36,923 nucleotides of DNA, from NCBI GenBank assembly GCA_002238525.1, contig MPMN01000029.1, positions 1-36,923 of the forward strand. Reading direction: 5' to 3'. This DNA comes from Flavobacteriaceae bacterium bin25. GTDB lineage: Bacteria; Bacteroidota; Bacteroidia; Flavobacteriales; Flavobacteriaceae. The translations under genes were made by a program, and so were the position numbers. Each line of letters opens with the position of its first letter. Positions within the stretch are counted from its first letter, which is position 1. Below the pieces are notes generated by a model, which ran no database searches, was not told where the DNA came from, and saw only the letters and a list, made by a program, of their open reading frames with translations. Positions 27,315-36,861 of the stretch are shown piece by piece.

Positions 27315-27497
27315 TTTAATACTATATTCCGTGTTTATAATTCCATCAAGGTCATTTTACAATAAATAAAACACTCCTTACAACCATTCTACAACGATTA
27401 TAAAGATAGTTTGTCAAGCGATTTTTTATAACCGTATATTCTACATAACTTCGTTTAGTTCAAAAAAGCATTTAGAACATAACAGAAATGAAGAATT

Positions 27498-27671
27498 TTA
27501 GGTCTTGGAAGGATTCTTCTTAGATTTAAGAAGCATCTTGATTTTCTCAATTATTGGCCCAAAAATCCAATAAGGCACAAGAAAAGCAGCCAGAAAAATC
27601 ATTAGCCAAAAACCCATCAATACGATTCCTATGAACGCTAAAAAACCTAAATACTGATCAAACTGAAACAC
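27498..27671 (-). CDS. 57-residue single-pass or hairpin membrane protein
   Basis: GTG at 27671 begins MFQFDQYLGFLAFIGIVLMG. It continues with FWLMIFLAAFLVPYWIFGPI and ends in a basic tail KIKMLLKSKKNPSKT. The hydrophobic part (about 8-41) could span the membrane once or form a short hairpin, with the basic tail in the cytosol. A TAATTTTG -7 element (27687-27694) lies just upstream on the same strand, giving a very short leader, and the codons look like coding DNA. It is divergent from fumC. I do not recognise a family. The start could differ. Confidence 0.6.
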   Translation of the reverse strand: MFQFDQYLGFLAFIGIVLMGFWLMIFLAAFLVPYWIFGPIIEKIKMLLKSKKNPSKT

Positions 27672-27686
27672 CCGAAAAATTTGCTA

Positions 27687-27694
27687 CAAAATTA
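27687..27694 (-). promoter_or_regulatory. Candidate promoter -7 element of the 57-residue protein gene
   Basis: TAATTTTG on the minus strand is an exact TAnnTTTG match 15 bases before the GTG start. Confidence 0.4.
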
Positions 27695-27760
27695 CATTAT
27701 TTTATGCTTTAATCTCTCCAATTCTAATACTAAATTCTATGAATAGGAAAGGTATTTGAC

Positions 27761-27768
27761 TAATTTTG
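27761..27768 (+). promoter_or_regulatory. Candidate fumC promoter -7 element (TAATTTTG)
   Basis: An exact TAnnTTTG match that overlaps an in-frame TTG at 27766. Transcription would begin after that TTG, which supports ATG 27802 as the fumC start. Confidence 0.45.
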
Positions 27769-27801
27769 ACCGACCTTGAAAATCTGGATTTATTCTATGC
27801 T

Positions 27802-29208
27802 ATGAAATCTCGAATTGAAAAAGATACCCTAGGTGAAATCAATGTTCCGATTGATGCCCTCTGGGGAGCCCAAACAGAAAGATCACGAAAAAATTTTAGA
27901 ATAGGACCATCCGGCTCAATGCCCATTGAAATAATACACGGACTAGCTATTGTTAAAAAAGCTGCTGCATATACCAATAATCATTTCGGCCTATTGAGCG
28001 AATTCAAAAGAGATTTAATAGCTGAGGTCTGCGATGAAATCCTCACAGGTAAATTAAACAATCATTTCCCCCTAGTCATATGGCAAACCGGCTCAGGAAC
28101 CCAAACCAACATGAATGTCAATGAGGTTATTGCCAATAAAGCGCTTCTTAACCAAAACAAACAACTAGGGAAAAATAAGCCAATTCTAAGCCCAAATGAT
28201 GATGTTAATAAATCTCAGTCATCAAACGACACATTTCCATCAGCAATACATATTGCAGTCTACAAGACGCTCCACGAAAGAACTATACCTGGAATCCAAA
28301 AACTGATTAAAGCAATTGATCAAAAATCAACAGAATTTAAAGGAATTGTAAAAATTGGTAGAACCCATTTGATGGATGCGACTCCCCTGACATTGGAACA
28401 AGAATTTTCAGGGTACCTGAGGCAGCTTGAAACAGGATTGAATCTACTTGAATATTCATTGAATGATCTGTCTGAATTAGCCATTGGAGGAACAGCAGTA
28501 GGAACAGGACTTAATACCCCCAAGGGTTTCGACAAAATAGTTGCTAAACATATTGCTGAATTCACAAAACTTCCCTTCAAAACTGCCCAAAATAAATTTG
28601 AAGCTCTATCAAGTCATGATGCCCTTGTTGGAGTCCATGGTGGACTAAAAAAACTTGCTATTAGCCTCAATAAAATAGCTAATGATATCCGAATGCTAGC
28701 CTCAGGACCTCGTAGTGGTCTGGGAGAATTGATTTTACCCTCAAACGAACCCGGAAGTTCAATCATGCCAGGAAAAATTAATCCCACCCAGTGTGAAGCA
28801 CTCACGATGGTTTGCGGACAAATCATCGGCAATGATGTTGCAGTTTCTTTTGGAGGTGCTCAAGGACATTTTCAACTCAATGTATTTAAACCTTTGATAG
28901 GGTCTGCGGTTTTAGAATCAAGTCGACTACTTGGAGATGTATGCCATAGTTTTGCTGATAACTGTATCAGTGGGATTATGCCCAACAAAAAAAGAATTAA
29001 GGAATTAGTAGATAATTCTCTGATGCTAGTTACCGCATTAAATCCGAAAATTGGATATTATAAGGCTGCAGAAATTGCCCAAAAAGCACACAATGAAGAA
29101 ACTAGCTTAAAACAAGCCTGTATTTCGCTTGGATATTTGACCTCTAAAGAATTTGACACATTGGTTCAACCAGAACAAATGACAAAACCCGATGAACAAC
29201 CTAACTAA
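27802..29208 (+). CDS. fumC: Class II fumarate hydratase
   Basis: FumC interconverts fumarate and malate in the TCA cycle. The protein from ATG 27802 has 468 residues, beginning [16 protein letters not shown] like the family, then [64 protein letters not shown] and the superfamily signature [15 protein letters not shown] with the catalytic Ser. An upstream in-frame TTG (27766) would add 12 residues that family members lack and overlaps a promoter element. TGS- and SSN-motifs fit fumarase better than aspartase, which belongs to the same superfamily. It overlaps the next gene by 17 bases. Confidence 0.93.
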   Translation: MKSRIEKDTLGEINVPIDALWGAQTERSRKNFRIGPSGSMPIEIIHGLAIVKKAAAYTNNHFGLLSEFKRDLIAEVCDEILTGKLNNHFPLVIWQTGSGTQTNMNVNEVIANKALLNQNKQLGKNKPILSPNDDVNKSQSSNDTFPSAIHIAVYKTLHERTIPGIQKLIKAIDQKSTEFKGIVKIGRTHLMDATPLTLEQEFSGYLRQLETGLNLLEYSLNDLSELAIGGTAVGTGLNTPKGFDKIVAKHIAEFTKLPFKTAQNKFEALSSHDALVGVHGGLKKLAISLNKIANDIRMLASGPRSGLGELILPSNEPGSSIMPGKINPTQCEALTMVCGQIIGNDVAVSFGGAQGHFQLNVFKPLIGSAVLESSRLLGDVCHSFADNCISGIMPNKKRIKELVDNSLMLVTALNPKIGYYKAAEIAQKAHNEETSLKQACISLGYLTSKEFDTLVQPEQMTKPDEQPN

Positions 29209-29692
29209 TGATTTACAGATGGAAATAATCCCTTATGAATCAAAATATAATCAAGCTTTTGTTGATTTAAATTTCGCTTGGCTGGAAAAATATTTTGAAG
29301 TTGAACCATACGACAAAAAACAGCTCCAACTATGCAATGAGATGATTATAAAGCCAGGAGGCAGTATCTATTTGGGAATCATAAATGGAATACCCATTGG
29401 AAGTTATGCACTTGTTAAAGTGAATCATAAAACATGTGAATTAAGTAAAATGACTATAAAAGAACCCTATCAGGGAAATGGACTCGGGAAACAATTAGTG
29501 GAACATGGCATTGAAACAGCGAAAAAAATGAATTTTGAAGTGATGGTGCTATACACACATTGCAAGCTGCAAAATGCGATTCATATCTACCGAAAATACG
29601 GCTTTAAAGACATTGAAGTGGAAACAAATTGTCCCTATCTACGATGTAATACCAAAATGGAGCTTAAGTTGGTTCAAAGCGAACCAAAGTAG
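29192..29692 (+). CDS. GNAT family N-acetyltransferase
   Basis: 166 residues from ATG 29192; a second ATG at 29219 ([14 protein letters not shown]) would also suit the family. The acetyl-CoA site is in [20 protein letters not shown] (Q/R-x-x-G-x-G/A type), followed by the B motif [18 protein letters not shown]. The N-terminal part [18 protein letters not shown] resembles MarR-linked or stand-alone GNATs of unknown small-molecule substrate. It starts within the end of fumC, so translation is coupled. No function can be assigned beyond acetyl transfer. Confidence 0.85.
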   Translation: MNNLTNDLQMEIIPYESKYNQAFVDLNFAWLEKYFEVEPYDKKQLQLCNEMIIKPGGSIYLGIINGIPIGSYALVKVNHKTCELSKMTIKEPYQGNGLGKQLVEHGIETAKKMNFEVMVLYTHCKLQNAIHIYRKYGFKDIEVETNCPYLRCNTKMELKLVQSEPK

Positions 29693-29761
29693 TTAATTTT
29701 TACTCCTAATCTTTCCCGACCTTCAATTTTAAGACCAATTATAAAATGCCCTAGCGAGTAG

Positions 29762-32700
29762 TTATATTTTGGTTTTGCTTTCTTTGAGTTTTTTAGCCTC
29801 TAATTCTGCCTCAGCTAAGGCTTGTGCTCTTCTTTTTTGGGTGTCGAACATCACCGGTGTTGCAATAAAAACAGAGGAATAGGTACCCACAATAACTCCT
29901 ATAATCAAAGCAAACATAAACCCTCTTATGGACTCACCACCGAAAATAAAAATAGCTAGAAGCACAATCAAGGTAGTTAACGAAGTATTCAAGGTTCTGC
30001 TTAAAGTACTATTTAGAGCCTTATCTACTGTTAGATTAAACGATGATTTTGAATGTTCCCTGATGTATTCACGAATTCGGTCAAAGACTACAACAGTATC
30101 ATTTAATGAATATCCTATGACAGTTAATATGGCTGCTATAAATGCTTGATTTATTTCCATATTAAATGGCATAAATCTGTATGCCAATGAAAAGATACCC
30201 AAAACAATCAATACATCGTGAAACACCGCAGCTACCGCACCCAATGAAAACTGCCATCTTCTGAATCGCAGTAAAATGTAAAGAAAAACCACTACTAGTG
30301 ACCCTATAACAGCTAAAAATGAATTGTTTTTTATATCATCAGCTATAGTAGGCCCCACCTTTATTGATGACATGATTCCTGCTTGCTTTTCCTCACTACT
30401 AGGAATAAAGTCTTCATAGTCAATTGCTTCTGGTAAATAGGGGGCTAGTAATTCATACATTATGGTATGAATTTCATCATCTACTTCCAATCCTTCCACA
30501 TCAACTTTATAGTTTGTAGTGATTTTCAGCTGGTTATCTTCACCAAATACTTTGGCCTCAGCACTGCCCAACCTATCGGATAGCAGATTGGTTATCTCTA
30601 CAGCATTAACGGGTTGGTCAAAACGTACAATATAGGATCTGCCACCAACAAAATCAACTCCTTGGTTTAGTCCTTGTGTAAATAAAGAGATTACGCATGC
30701 CAACAATATCAAGGACGATATAACATAAGTGCGTTTTCGTAGGGATAAAAATCTAATTGCTACATTTGAAAGTAAATCCTTTGTTTGCCTTGTAAAAAAG
30801 GACACATTTTTCTTTTTATCGTTGCGCAGATTGATAAAAATCCGGGTAATGAATATGGCCGTAAATAATGATGTTGCGATACCTATCAAAAGAGTTGTAG
30901 CAAAACCTTTGATTGGACCAGTACCAAATACAAAGAGAATTAGTGCAGTAAGTCCAGTGGTTATATTGGCATCAAGAATAGATGAAAGAGCATTATTAAA
31001 GCCATCAGCAACTGATTTGCGAAGTCCTTTACCTTTCTTGAGTTCTTCACGAACCCTCTCAAATATCAATACATTGGCATCAACTGAAATACCTATTGTC
31101 AATACTATTCCGGCAATTCCTGGTAAAGTCAACACAGCACCTAGTCCTGCCAATACCCCGAAGATAAAAAGCAAATTCAATATCAAGGCAATATCTGCAT
31201 AGAATCCGGCGCGGCCATAATAAAAAATCATCCATATCAATACGAACACCAATGCGATAAAAAAAGAATACACACCAGCTTGTATAGCCTCTTTACCCAA
31301 GGAAGGTCCAACCACTTCAGACTGTATGATTTCTGCTGATGCGGGTAATTTTCCTGCACGCAATACATTGGCTAAATCTATGGCTTCGACAAGAGTAAAG
31401 TTTCCTGAAATTTCGCTTCTCCCACCGGAGATGGCTCCACTAGAAACACCAGGTGCGGAATACACGATATCATCTAGTACTATGGCAATGGAACTTTGTT
31501 GCTCAAAGGCCTTAGCAGTCATAGCTTCCCAGATGCGAGCACCTCGAGCATCCATTTGCATCGAAACACTGGGATTACCTATAGCATCATAAGACTGCAT
31601 AGCATCAATGACAACACCCCCACTTAAGGGTGCGACATTCTCTCGGTTTGATTTTATGGCATACAAATCAGTGATGCCATCATCTCCAGATATACCCCAG
31701 GCAAATTTTATGTATCGGTATTCGGATGGAAGTAGTCTTCTAATTCTAGGATTATCAAGATAAGACATAACATCGTCAAGCTTTCCTGAATCAAAACTTG
31801 CCAAAACAGGCCCTCCTTGAAATCCATAACCTGTTATGGCATCTATTATGGGGTTCCGAGATGGAATAGAATCTGATTCTTCTGCAGATTCAGAAATTTC
31901 TTCCAAAAGATCATCGATCTCAGATTCCTGATTGTTTTGAGTTTCCTCTTCTGATTCAATTGTTTGATCAGAGGTACCCTGGACGGACTCAGATGCAATT
32001 TCAGCTGCAACCTGATTTGCTTGAACTAAAAAAGTAGAGAGGTCGGTGTTTTTAACCGTCTCCCAAAATTCCAATTGTGCGGTACTCTGCAACAAATTCT
32101 GTATCCGCTCTATGTCCTTTGCTCCAGGTAATTCAACCAATATCCGGCCTGAAGTTCCCAGTCTTTGTATGTTGGGTTGGGTAACTCCAAATTTGTCGAT
32201 ACGTTTTCGAAGTACTTCAAATGCTGAAACTATAGATTCATCAATGCGTCTCCGAAGAATAATTTGCACCTGAGAGTCATTCATTTCAAAATTGACTTCC
32301 TGACTCAAGGACCGATTTGAAAATATATTAGGGGACGAAAGTTTTATATTTCCACTGATATTGTCAAAAGCAGTGAAAAAAGACTCAATATAAGGCTGGT
32401 TGCTTTCTTTTTGTAATTCATCGGCATCTTCAAGAGCTTTAAGAAAAATAGGGTCCTGAGAATTTTCCGAAAGGCCAATCAAGATATCTTTAACAGAAAT
32501 TTGAAGAATCACATTAATTCCTCCTTTAAGATCCAGCCCACGATTTAATTCTTTGGTCTTGGCATCGGCATAGCTGGTATATGCCAATACCCTAATGTCA
32601 GAAACCGAATCTAAATAGGAAACTTCAGCAGCTTCTCTTAATTCCAGATAGTTTTCTGTTTCCGGTGAAATTGTTTGTATGGCATGATTTTTGGCTTGAT

Positions 32701-32797
32701 TTTCAATGTTAGCCGATATAAAGGTGTATGACAATTGGTACAGACTGACCACACCAAACAATACCCCAAATACTTTAATCAAAGCATTATTCTGCAT
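29762..32797 (-). CDS. secDF: Fused protein translocase subunit SecDF
   Basis: 1011 residues in one chain, the fusion normal for Bacteroidota. SecDF uses the proton gradient to pull proteins across the inner membrane with SecYEG. The SecD half begins with one membrane segment and GLDLKGGINVILQI, has the periplasmic P1 domain with an acidic Glu/Ser-rich insert (about residues 265-310), VVGPSLGKEAI, and the conserved GIAGIVLTIGISVDANVLIF. The SecF half has GVDFVGGRSYIVRF, KVGPTIADDIKNNS and IGYSLNDTVVVFDRIRE, with the proton-relay Asp residues in both halves. About twelve membrane segments are visible. It converges on the GNAT gene and lies 64 bases downstream of mdh. Confidence 0.97.
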   Translation of the reverse strand: MQNNALIKVFGVLFGVVSLYQLSYTFISANIENQAKNHAIQTISPETENYLELREAAEVSYLDSVSDIRVLAYTSYADAKTKELNRGLDLKGGINVILQISVKDILIGLSENSQDPIFLKALEDADELQKESNQPYIESFFTAFDNISGNIKLSSPNIFSNRSLSQEVNFEMNDSQVQIILRRRIDESIVSAFEVLRKRIDKFGVTQPNIQRLGTSGRILVELPGAKDIERIQNLLQSTAQLEFWETVKNTDLSTFLVQANQVAAEIASESVQGTSDQTIESEEETQNNQESEIDDLLEEISESAEESDSIPSRNPIIDAITGYGFQGGPVLASFDSGKLDDVMSYLDNPRIRRLLPSEYRYIKFAWGISGDDGITDLYAIKSNRENVAPLSGGVVIDAMQSYDAIGNPSVSMQMDARGARIWEAMTAKAFEQQSSIAIVLDDIVYSAPGVSSGAISGGRSEISGNFTLVEAIDLANVLRAGKLPASAEIIQSEVVGPSLGKEAIQAGVYSFFIALVFVLIWMIFYYGRAGFYADIALILNLLFIFGVLAGLGAVLTLPGIAGIVLTIGISVDANVLIFERVREELKKGKGLRKSVADGFNNALSSILDANITTGLTALILFVFGTGPIKGFATTLLIGIATSLFTAIFITRIFINLRNDKKKNVSFFTRQTKDLLSNVAIRFLSLRKRTYVISSLILLACVISLFTQGLNQGVDFVGGRSYIVRFDQPVNAVEITNLLSDRLGSAEAKVFGEDNQLKITTNYKVDVEGLEVDDEIHTIMYELLAPYLPEAIDYEDFIPSSEEKQAGIMSSIKVGPTIADDIKNNSFLAVIGSLVVVFLYILLRFRRWQFSLGAVAAVFHDVLIVLGIFSLAYRFMPFNMEINQAFIAAILTVIGYSLNDTVVVFDRIREYIREHSKSSFNLTVDKALNSTLSRTLNTSLTTLIVLLAIFIFGGESIRGFMFALIIGVIVGTYSSVFIATPVMFDTQKRRAQALAEAELEAKKLKESKTKI

Positions 32798-32825
32798 AAT
32801 AAAGGGTGTTTTCTTTCAAAGAGTG

Positions 32826-32833
32826 CAAATATA
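32826..32833 (-). promoter_or_regulatory. Candidate secDF promoter -7 element (TATATTTG)
   Basis: An exact TAnnTTTG match on the minus strand followed by C, 28 bases before the secDF ATG and inside the mdh-secDF gap. Confidence 0.45.
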
Positions 32834-32861
32834 GTTTTTCAATTACATTAAAACTTGATAA

Positions 32862-33794
32862 TTAGAGAACTGCACCTAATGAATGGTTCATCTGGTGTAC
32901 CATTTGAGCACTCTGTTGGAATTTCTCTATCTCAACTGCATTCAGTTTGAGATCAACCACCGACTCTAGCCCTTTAGCTCCAATGATGCAGGGTACACCG
33001 ATACACAAATCATGTTGATTGTATTCACCTTCCAAAAGCACACTACAGGGCAAAAGCCTTTTATAGTCTCCGAGAATTGATTCAACCAAAAAAGAAACAG
33101 CGGCACCTGGAGCATACCAAGCTGAAGTGCCTAGTAGAGAAGTCAAAGTAGCGCCACCAACCATTGTATCAGAAACTACTTTTTCTAGCTTCTCAGTGGT
33201 TAAAAGTTCGGTTATTGGAATCCCATTATATGTAGCCAAACGGGCTAGAGGAATCATTGTTTTATCTCCGTGTCCTCCAATAACCATTCCTTGAATTTGG
33301 CTGGCTGGACATCCGAGGGCTAGTGAAAGATAAGTCTTGAATCGTGCACTGTCTAATATACCTCCCATTCCGATGACTCTGCTTTTGGGCAATCCGGTTT
33401 TCTTAAGTGTTAAATAGGTCATTGTATCCATTGGATTTGAGACCACAACAAAAATGGTATTGGGGGAGTATTTCAAAATGTTCTGGGTTACTGAATCAAC
33501 AATTTTGGCATTTATACCAATTAGTTCTCCGCGCGACATGCCAGGCTTACGTGGAATGCCTGAGGTGATAACCACCACATCACTATTTGCTGTGGGTTCG
33601 TAATCGTTGGTTACACCAATGAGTTTGGTACTGCATCCTAATAAAGTAGAGGCTTGATAAAGATCAAGAATTTTACCCTGTGCCAATCCTTCTTTAATGT
33701 CCAATAGAACCACTTGGCTTGCAATAGACTTGATTGCAATATACTCTGCACAAGTAGTTCCAACACTTCCTGCACCGATGACTGACACTTTCAT
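32862..33794 (-). CDS. mdh: Malate dehydrogenase (LDH-like type)
   Basis: 310 residues. The N-terminal Rossmann fold has MKVSVIGAGSVGTTCAEYIA with the NAD-binding Gly triplet and VVLLDIKEG. The mobile loop reads TSGIPRKPGMSRGEL, with the Arg residues that choose a dicarboxylic substrate, and VVVSNPMDTMTYL follows. The catalytic His is in VIGGHGDKTMIPL, preceded by GMGGILDSARFKTYL. It belongs to the tetrameric LDH-like MDH group found in Bacteroidota and acts in the TCA cycle with icd and fumC of the same window. Malate against lactate specificity is inferred from the loop. Confidence 0.94.
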   Translation of the reverse strand: MKVSVIGAGSVGTTCAEYIAIKSIASQVVLLDIKEGLAQGKILDLYQASTLLGCSTKLIGVTNDYEPTANSDVVVITSGIPRKPGMSRGELIGINAKIVDSVTQNILKYSPNTIFVVVSNPMDTMTYLTLKKTGLPKSRVIGMGGILDSARFKTYLSLALGCPASQIQGMVIGGHGDKTMIPLARLATYNGIPITELLTTEKLEKVVSDTMVGGATLTSLLGTSAWYAPGAAVSFLVESILGDYKRLLPCSVLLEGEYNQHDLCIGVPCIIGAKGLESVVDLKLNAVEIEKFQQSAQMVHQMNHSLGAVL

Positions 33795-33941
33795 AATACC
33801 ACTATAAATTGAGTGCTAATTTACAACCTCATTAGAATTTAAGACCTTTAGATTTTCTTTGCCTAGTTCTATATTTTTCACGAATCAATATAATCAAACT
33901 AGTTGAATTGGTAGCAAATGAAGTATATTCTATAATGCTTC
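33795..33941. other. Intergenic region upstream of mdh
   Basis: AT-rich, no ORF seen. It presumably holds the mdh promoter, but no clear TAnnTTTG match was found. Confidence 0.3.
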
Positions 33942-34112
33942 TTATTGACTTCGATCAAATTTCTTTCTACCCAGATATTTCTGTGGATTCTTTATCTTCT
34001 CTTTCTCATTAGAAGCATCGGTCAAGTGGTATAGAACACCTTGACTATCAATAACCTGACCTACCTTCGATAAGGCTAGCCATAGTTCCTTACAAAACTT
34101 GGGGAACGTCCA
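33942..34112 (-). pseudogene. Unrecognised coding remnant
   Basis: The minus strand has an open stretch of 56 codons reading WTFPKFCKELWLALSKVGQV, then IDSQGVLYHLTDASNEKEKI, then KNPQKYLGRKKFDRSQ and a stop. Just upstream, in another frame (to about 34240), GIVKPKDGILPSNTLVDGKE leads to MAKVQCMGVDRVEL and a stop, so the piece looks like one gene broken by a frameshift. It reads like real protein, but I do not know the family; a transposase is possible. No start is visible. Confidence 0.4.
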
Positions 34113-34385
34113 TCTCAAAGCTCAACTCTATCTACTCCCATGCACTGAACTTTGGCCATATGTTCTTTTCCATCTACTAGTGTATTGGAAGGTAAGATAC
34201 CATCTTTTGGTTTTACTATCCCTTACCCTTATCGAGAATACAGATTTCTTGCATCTTGAAAATAAAACGAGGTAGCTCAGTTTGATTGAAACATATCAGT
34301 CAAGTTTTACGAAAAATACCCATACGATTGTTATGATTGACATATTGTAAGTAAATATACGGCGGTTACTGTACCCTTTCAGTGA
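34113..34385. other. Region between coding remnant and queG 3' end
   Basis: It contains the upstream, frameshifted part of the remnant (about 34113-34240, minus strand) and otherwise no recognisable feature. Confidence 0.3.
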
Positions 34386-35309
34386 TCAAGCTTTTAGGAA
34401 TTCTAAATTGCGTTTAAGTCCTTTGAATTTTGTTCTCTTCAGAGCACTATTTTTAAATACTTTATTGAACACTTCTTGTGTCATTTCTTGCCATTGGCTT
34501 TCTTTGAAATCTAACCACGGACTTTCGGGTTCAAAAGCAGGTTCATTGTGTGGATAAGCAAATTTATTCCAGGGGCATACCTGCTGACAAATATCGCATC
34601 CAAAAGCCCAATTTTCCATTTTATCTTTGAACTCAAAGGGTATTTCATCCCTTAGTTCAATCGTTAAATAGCTAATACATTTACGGGCATCCATTTTATA
34701 AGGTGCATATATTGCTTGGGTAGGACAAGCATCTATACAAGCTGTACAAGTACCACAATGATCTGTGGTAGGTCCATCATACTGGAGTTCCAAATCAATA
34801 ATTAATTCAGCAATAAAGAAATAGGATCCTACTTTCTTATTGAGAAGGAGGGTGTTTTTTCCTTGCCATCCCAAGCCACTTTTTTGTGCCCATTGGCGTT
34901 CCATTACTGGAGCAGAGTCAACAAATACTCGACCATTAATATCCCCTACCGTTTCATGCAAATAATTCAATAATAGTCTGAGTTTCTTTTTGATTACTCT
35001 ATGGTAATCTTCTCCATAGGTATACATGGCTATCTTGGGTGCGGAGGGATCGGATTGTTTTTTCCTGGAATAATAGTTATAGGTCAAACTAACAACCGAT
35101 TTTGCTCCGCTGACCAATTTTCTTGGATCCAACCGCTTATCAAAATTTCTTTCCATATAAGCCATTTTTCCATGGTGATTATCATTTAGCCAACGTTCTA
35201 AACTTGGAGCTTCCTCTTCCAAAAAATCTGCTTTTGATATACCACAACTCAAGAAGCCAAGATTTTGCGCTTTGGCCTTTAGATCTGCTGTTATTTTTTC
35301 TTTGTTCAC
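34386..35309 (-). CDS. queG: Epoxyqueuosine reductase QueG
   Basis: QueG reduces epoxyqueuosine to queuosine in tRNA, using cobalamin and two [4Fe-4S] clusters. The 307-residue protein has the N-terminal DUF1730 domain ([29 protein letters not shown]), the catalytic Asp in [20 protein letters not shown] followed by [10 protein letters not shown], and the ferredoxin-like segment with [31 protein letters not shown] and [14 protein letters not shown]. All eight cluster Cys residues are present. The C-terminal HEAT-like extension of some members is absent, as in many Bacteroidota. It follows the dipeptidase gene by 43 bases on the same strand, probably cotranscribed. Confidence 0.95.
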   Translation of the reverse strand: MNKEKITADLKAKAQNLGFLSCGISKADFLEEEAPSLERWLNDNHHGKMAYMERNFDKRLDPRKLVSGAKSVVSLTYNYYSRKKQSDPSAPKIAMYTYGEDYHRVIKKKLRLLLNYLHETVGDINGRVFVDSAPVMERQWAQKSGLGWQGKNTLLLNKKVGSYFFIAELIIDLELQYDGPTTDHCGTCTACIDACPTQAIYAPYKMDARKCISYLTIELRDEIPFEFKDKMENWAFGCDICQQVCPWNKFAYPHNEPAFEPESPWLDFKESQWQEMTQEVFNKVFKNSALKRTKFKGLKRNLEFLKA

Positions 35310-35352
35310 TGATTAACGGATCTGATGTTAAGCCCTCCAAGCTATCAGAAAA

Positions 35353-36555
35353 CTATTTTTCTTGCAATTTTTTACTTATGGCTTGAACACTATCCAAGAC
35401 ACGCAAAAGATTTCCGCCCCAAATTTTTTCTATTTCTTCTTGAGAGTATCCCCGCTCTATTAGTTCCAAAGTAACATTATAGGTTTCTGAGGCGTCATTC
35501 CAACCTTCAATTCCGCCGCCGCCATCAAAATCTGAACTAATACCAATGTGATCTATACCGATTTTGTCTCTTACATAATCAATATGATCTACCAAATCCC
35601 CAACATCAACCGGAGGGAATTGGGATTTTATTGATTCAATATCTGTATTTGGGTCTATGGCTAAAATGGAATCTCTAGCTGCCGTATACTTGTAATGTTT
35701 TTCTCTATTGAGGTAGGCATGAAGAGCCACAATTTGAATGACACCCCCATTTTCTTTTAGAAGTTCTAATAATTCATCAGACAAATTTCTAGTATGCTCA
35801 CTTAGTTCACGTACTGATGAATGTGATGCTATGATAGGGGCTTTAGAATACTCTAATGTCTGCCGTATAGATTCCTCAGAAGGATGTGATATATCCAGCA
35901 TAATACCGTAATAGTTACATAACTGGATGACCTGTTTTCCAAGTTCACTCACTCCATCATGCATATATATACCATCAATATCCCCTGTTTGAGAATCGGA
36001 GAGCTGATTGTGTCCATTATGAGAAAGGGACAAATAGCGAGCTCCTCGTTCATAGAATTTTCGAACATTAGCGGTATCTAGTCCGATAGGATATCCATTT
36101 TCAATGCCAATCATAGCTACTTTTTTGCCGATTTGTATGATGCTATCAACTTCTCTGGAATTTCTAGCCAATGCAATTCGGTCGGGAGCGTATACATTGA
36201 CAAGTCGATCAATCGCATCAAATTTTGCTATTGCATTATCCATTGCTGCAGCATAACCTTCGGGAGTTAATTCACCTTGAGCTGTATAAACAACCAACCA
36301 AGGAACATCTAACCCTCCCCTTTCCATTTTAGGTAAATCGGCCTGTATATCCAACTCGTGGGTGTAATTTAAGGTATCGCTAAAGTAAGAGACATTAAAA
36401 TCAATGTGGGTATCAATGGTAGTAACTGCTTGGTGAACTTCCATCGGATCAAGTTTCTGTGCATGGTCATCTTCCTTTGTATGTTGTTTGCAAGCATTTA
36501 CCAATACCAATGCCATAATTGAGTAAATAAGCGATTTTCTTAAATGTGTGTTCAT
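35353..36555 (-). CDS. Membrane dipeptidase (M19, renal dipeptidase family) lipoprotein
   Basis: 400 residues. The signal peptide ends in LVNAC, a lipobox with Cys at about residue 22, so it is a lipoprotein of the cell envelope. The M19 zinc ligands are visible: His and Asp in TTIDTHIDF, the bridging Glu in MIGIENGYPIG, His in MLDISHPSEES and His in PIIASHSSVRELSEH. ARYLSLSHNGHNQLSDS and GISSDFDGGGG are further family marks. It cleaves dipeptides, often with D-residues or beta-lactam-like bonds; the natural substrate here is unknown. It is transcribed leftward ahead of queG. Confidence 0.93.
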   Translation of the reverse strand: MNTHLRKSLIYSIMALVLVNACKQHTKEDDHAQKLDPMEVHQAVTTIDTHIDFNVSYFSDTLNYTHELDIQADLPKMERGGLDVPWLVVYTAQGELTPEGYAAAMDNAIAKFDAIDRLVNVYAPDRIALARNSREVDSIIQIGKKVAMIGIENGYPIGLDTANVRKFYERGARYLSLSHNGHNQLSDSQTGDIDGIYMHDGVSELGKQVIQLCNYYGIMLDISHPSEESIRQTLEYSKAPIIASHSSVRELSEHTRNLSDELLELLKENGGVIQIVALHAYLNREKHYKYTAARDSILAIDPNTDIESIKSQFPPVDVGDLVDHIDYVRDKIGIDHIGISSDFDGGGGIEGWNDASETYNVTLELIERGYSQEEIEKIWGGNLLRVLDSVQAISKKLQEK

Positions 36556-36832
36556 ATTTGAATTATTAAGTGATTAATTGACAATGTCCTACAGTTAATA
36601 TTATAATCAATTGAAAATTTGTTTTGAGTTGCTATAAATCTGGTTCTACTAAACTACATATGGCAGTATTGAGTAGTGTACCATGGTCATATGAATGTAA
36701 GATTGGGGAATTATACTTCCATACAAAGTTAGTAAAACACGCCAAAACTTAATCAAAGGCTGAATTGATCACTTAATTAGATAGATTAAATGGATTGGCT
36801 CTAATCACTTTGTTATGGAATGGGCGGAAATG
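36556..36832. other. Intergenic region upstream of the dipeptidase gene
   Basis: AT-rich; presumably contains the dipeptidase promoter, but no clear consensus was found. No ORF or RNA gene was seen. Confidence 0.3.
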
Positions 36833-36861
36833 AAGCAAAAATAGACGGGGTTTTCGCTTCA
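36833..36861 (-). terminator. Terminator hairpin overlapping a stop codon
   Basis: On the minus strand TGAAGCGAAAA pairs with TTTTTGCTTCA (11 bp, one G-U pair), followed by TTTCC. It begins at the TGA of the partial gene at 36859-36923 and would end its transcription. Confidence 0.6.

Noticed and set aside
27766-27801. TTG start for fumC adding 12 residues
   Set aside because: The extension is absent from the family and the TTG overlaps a promoter -7 element.
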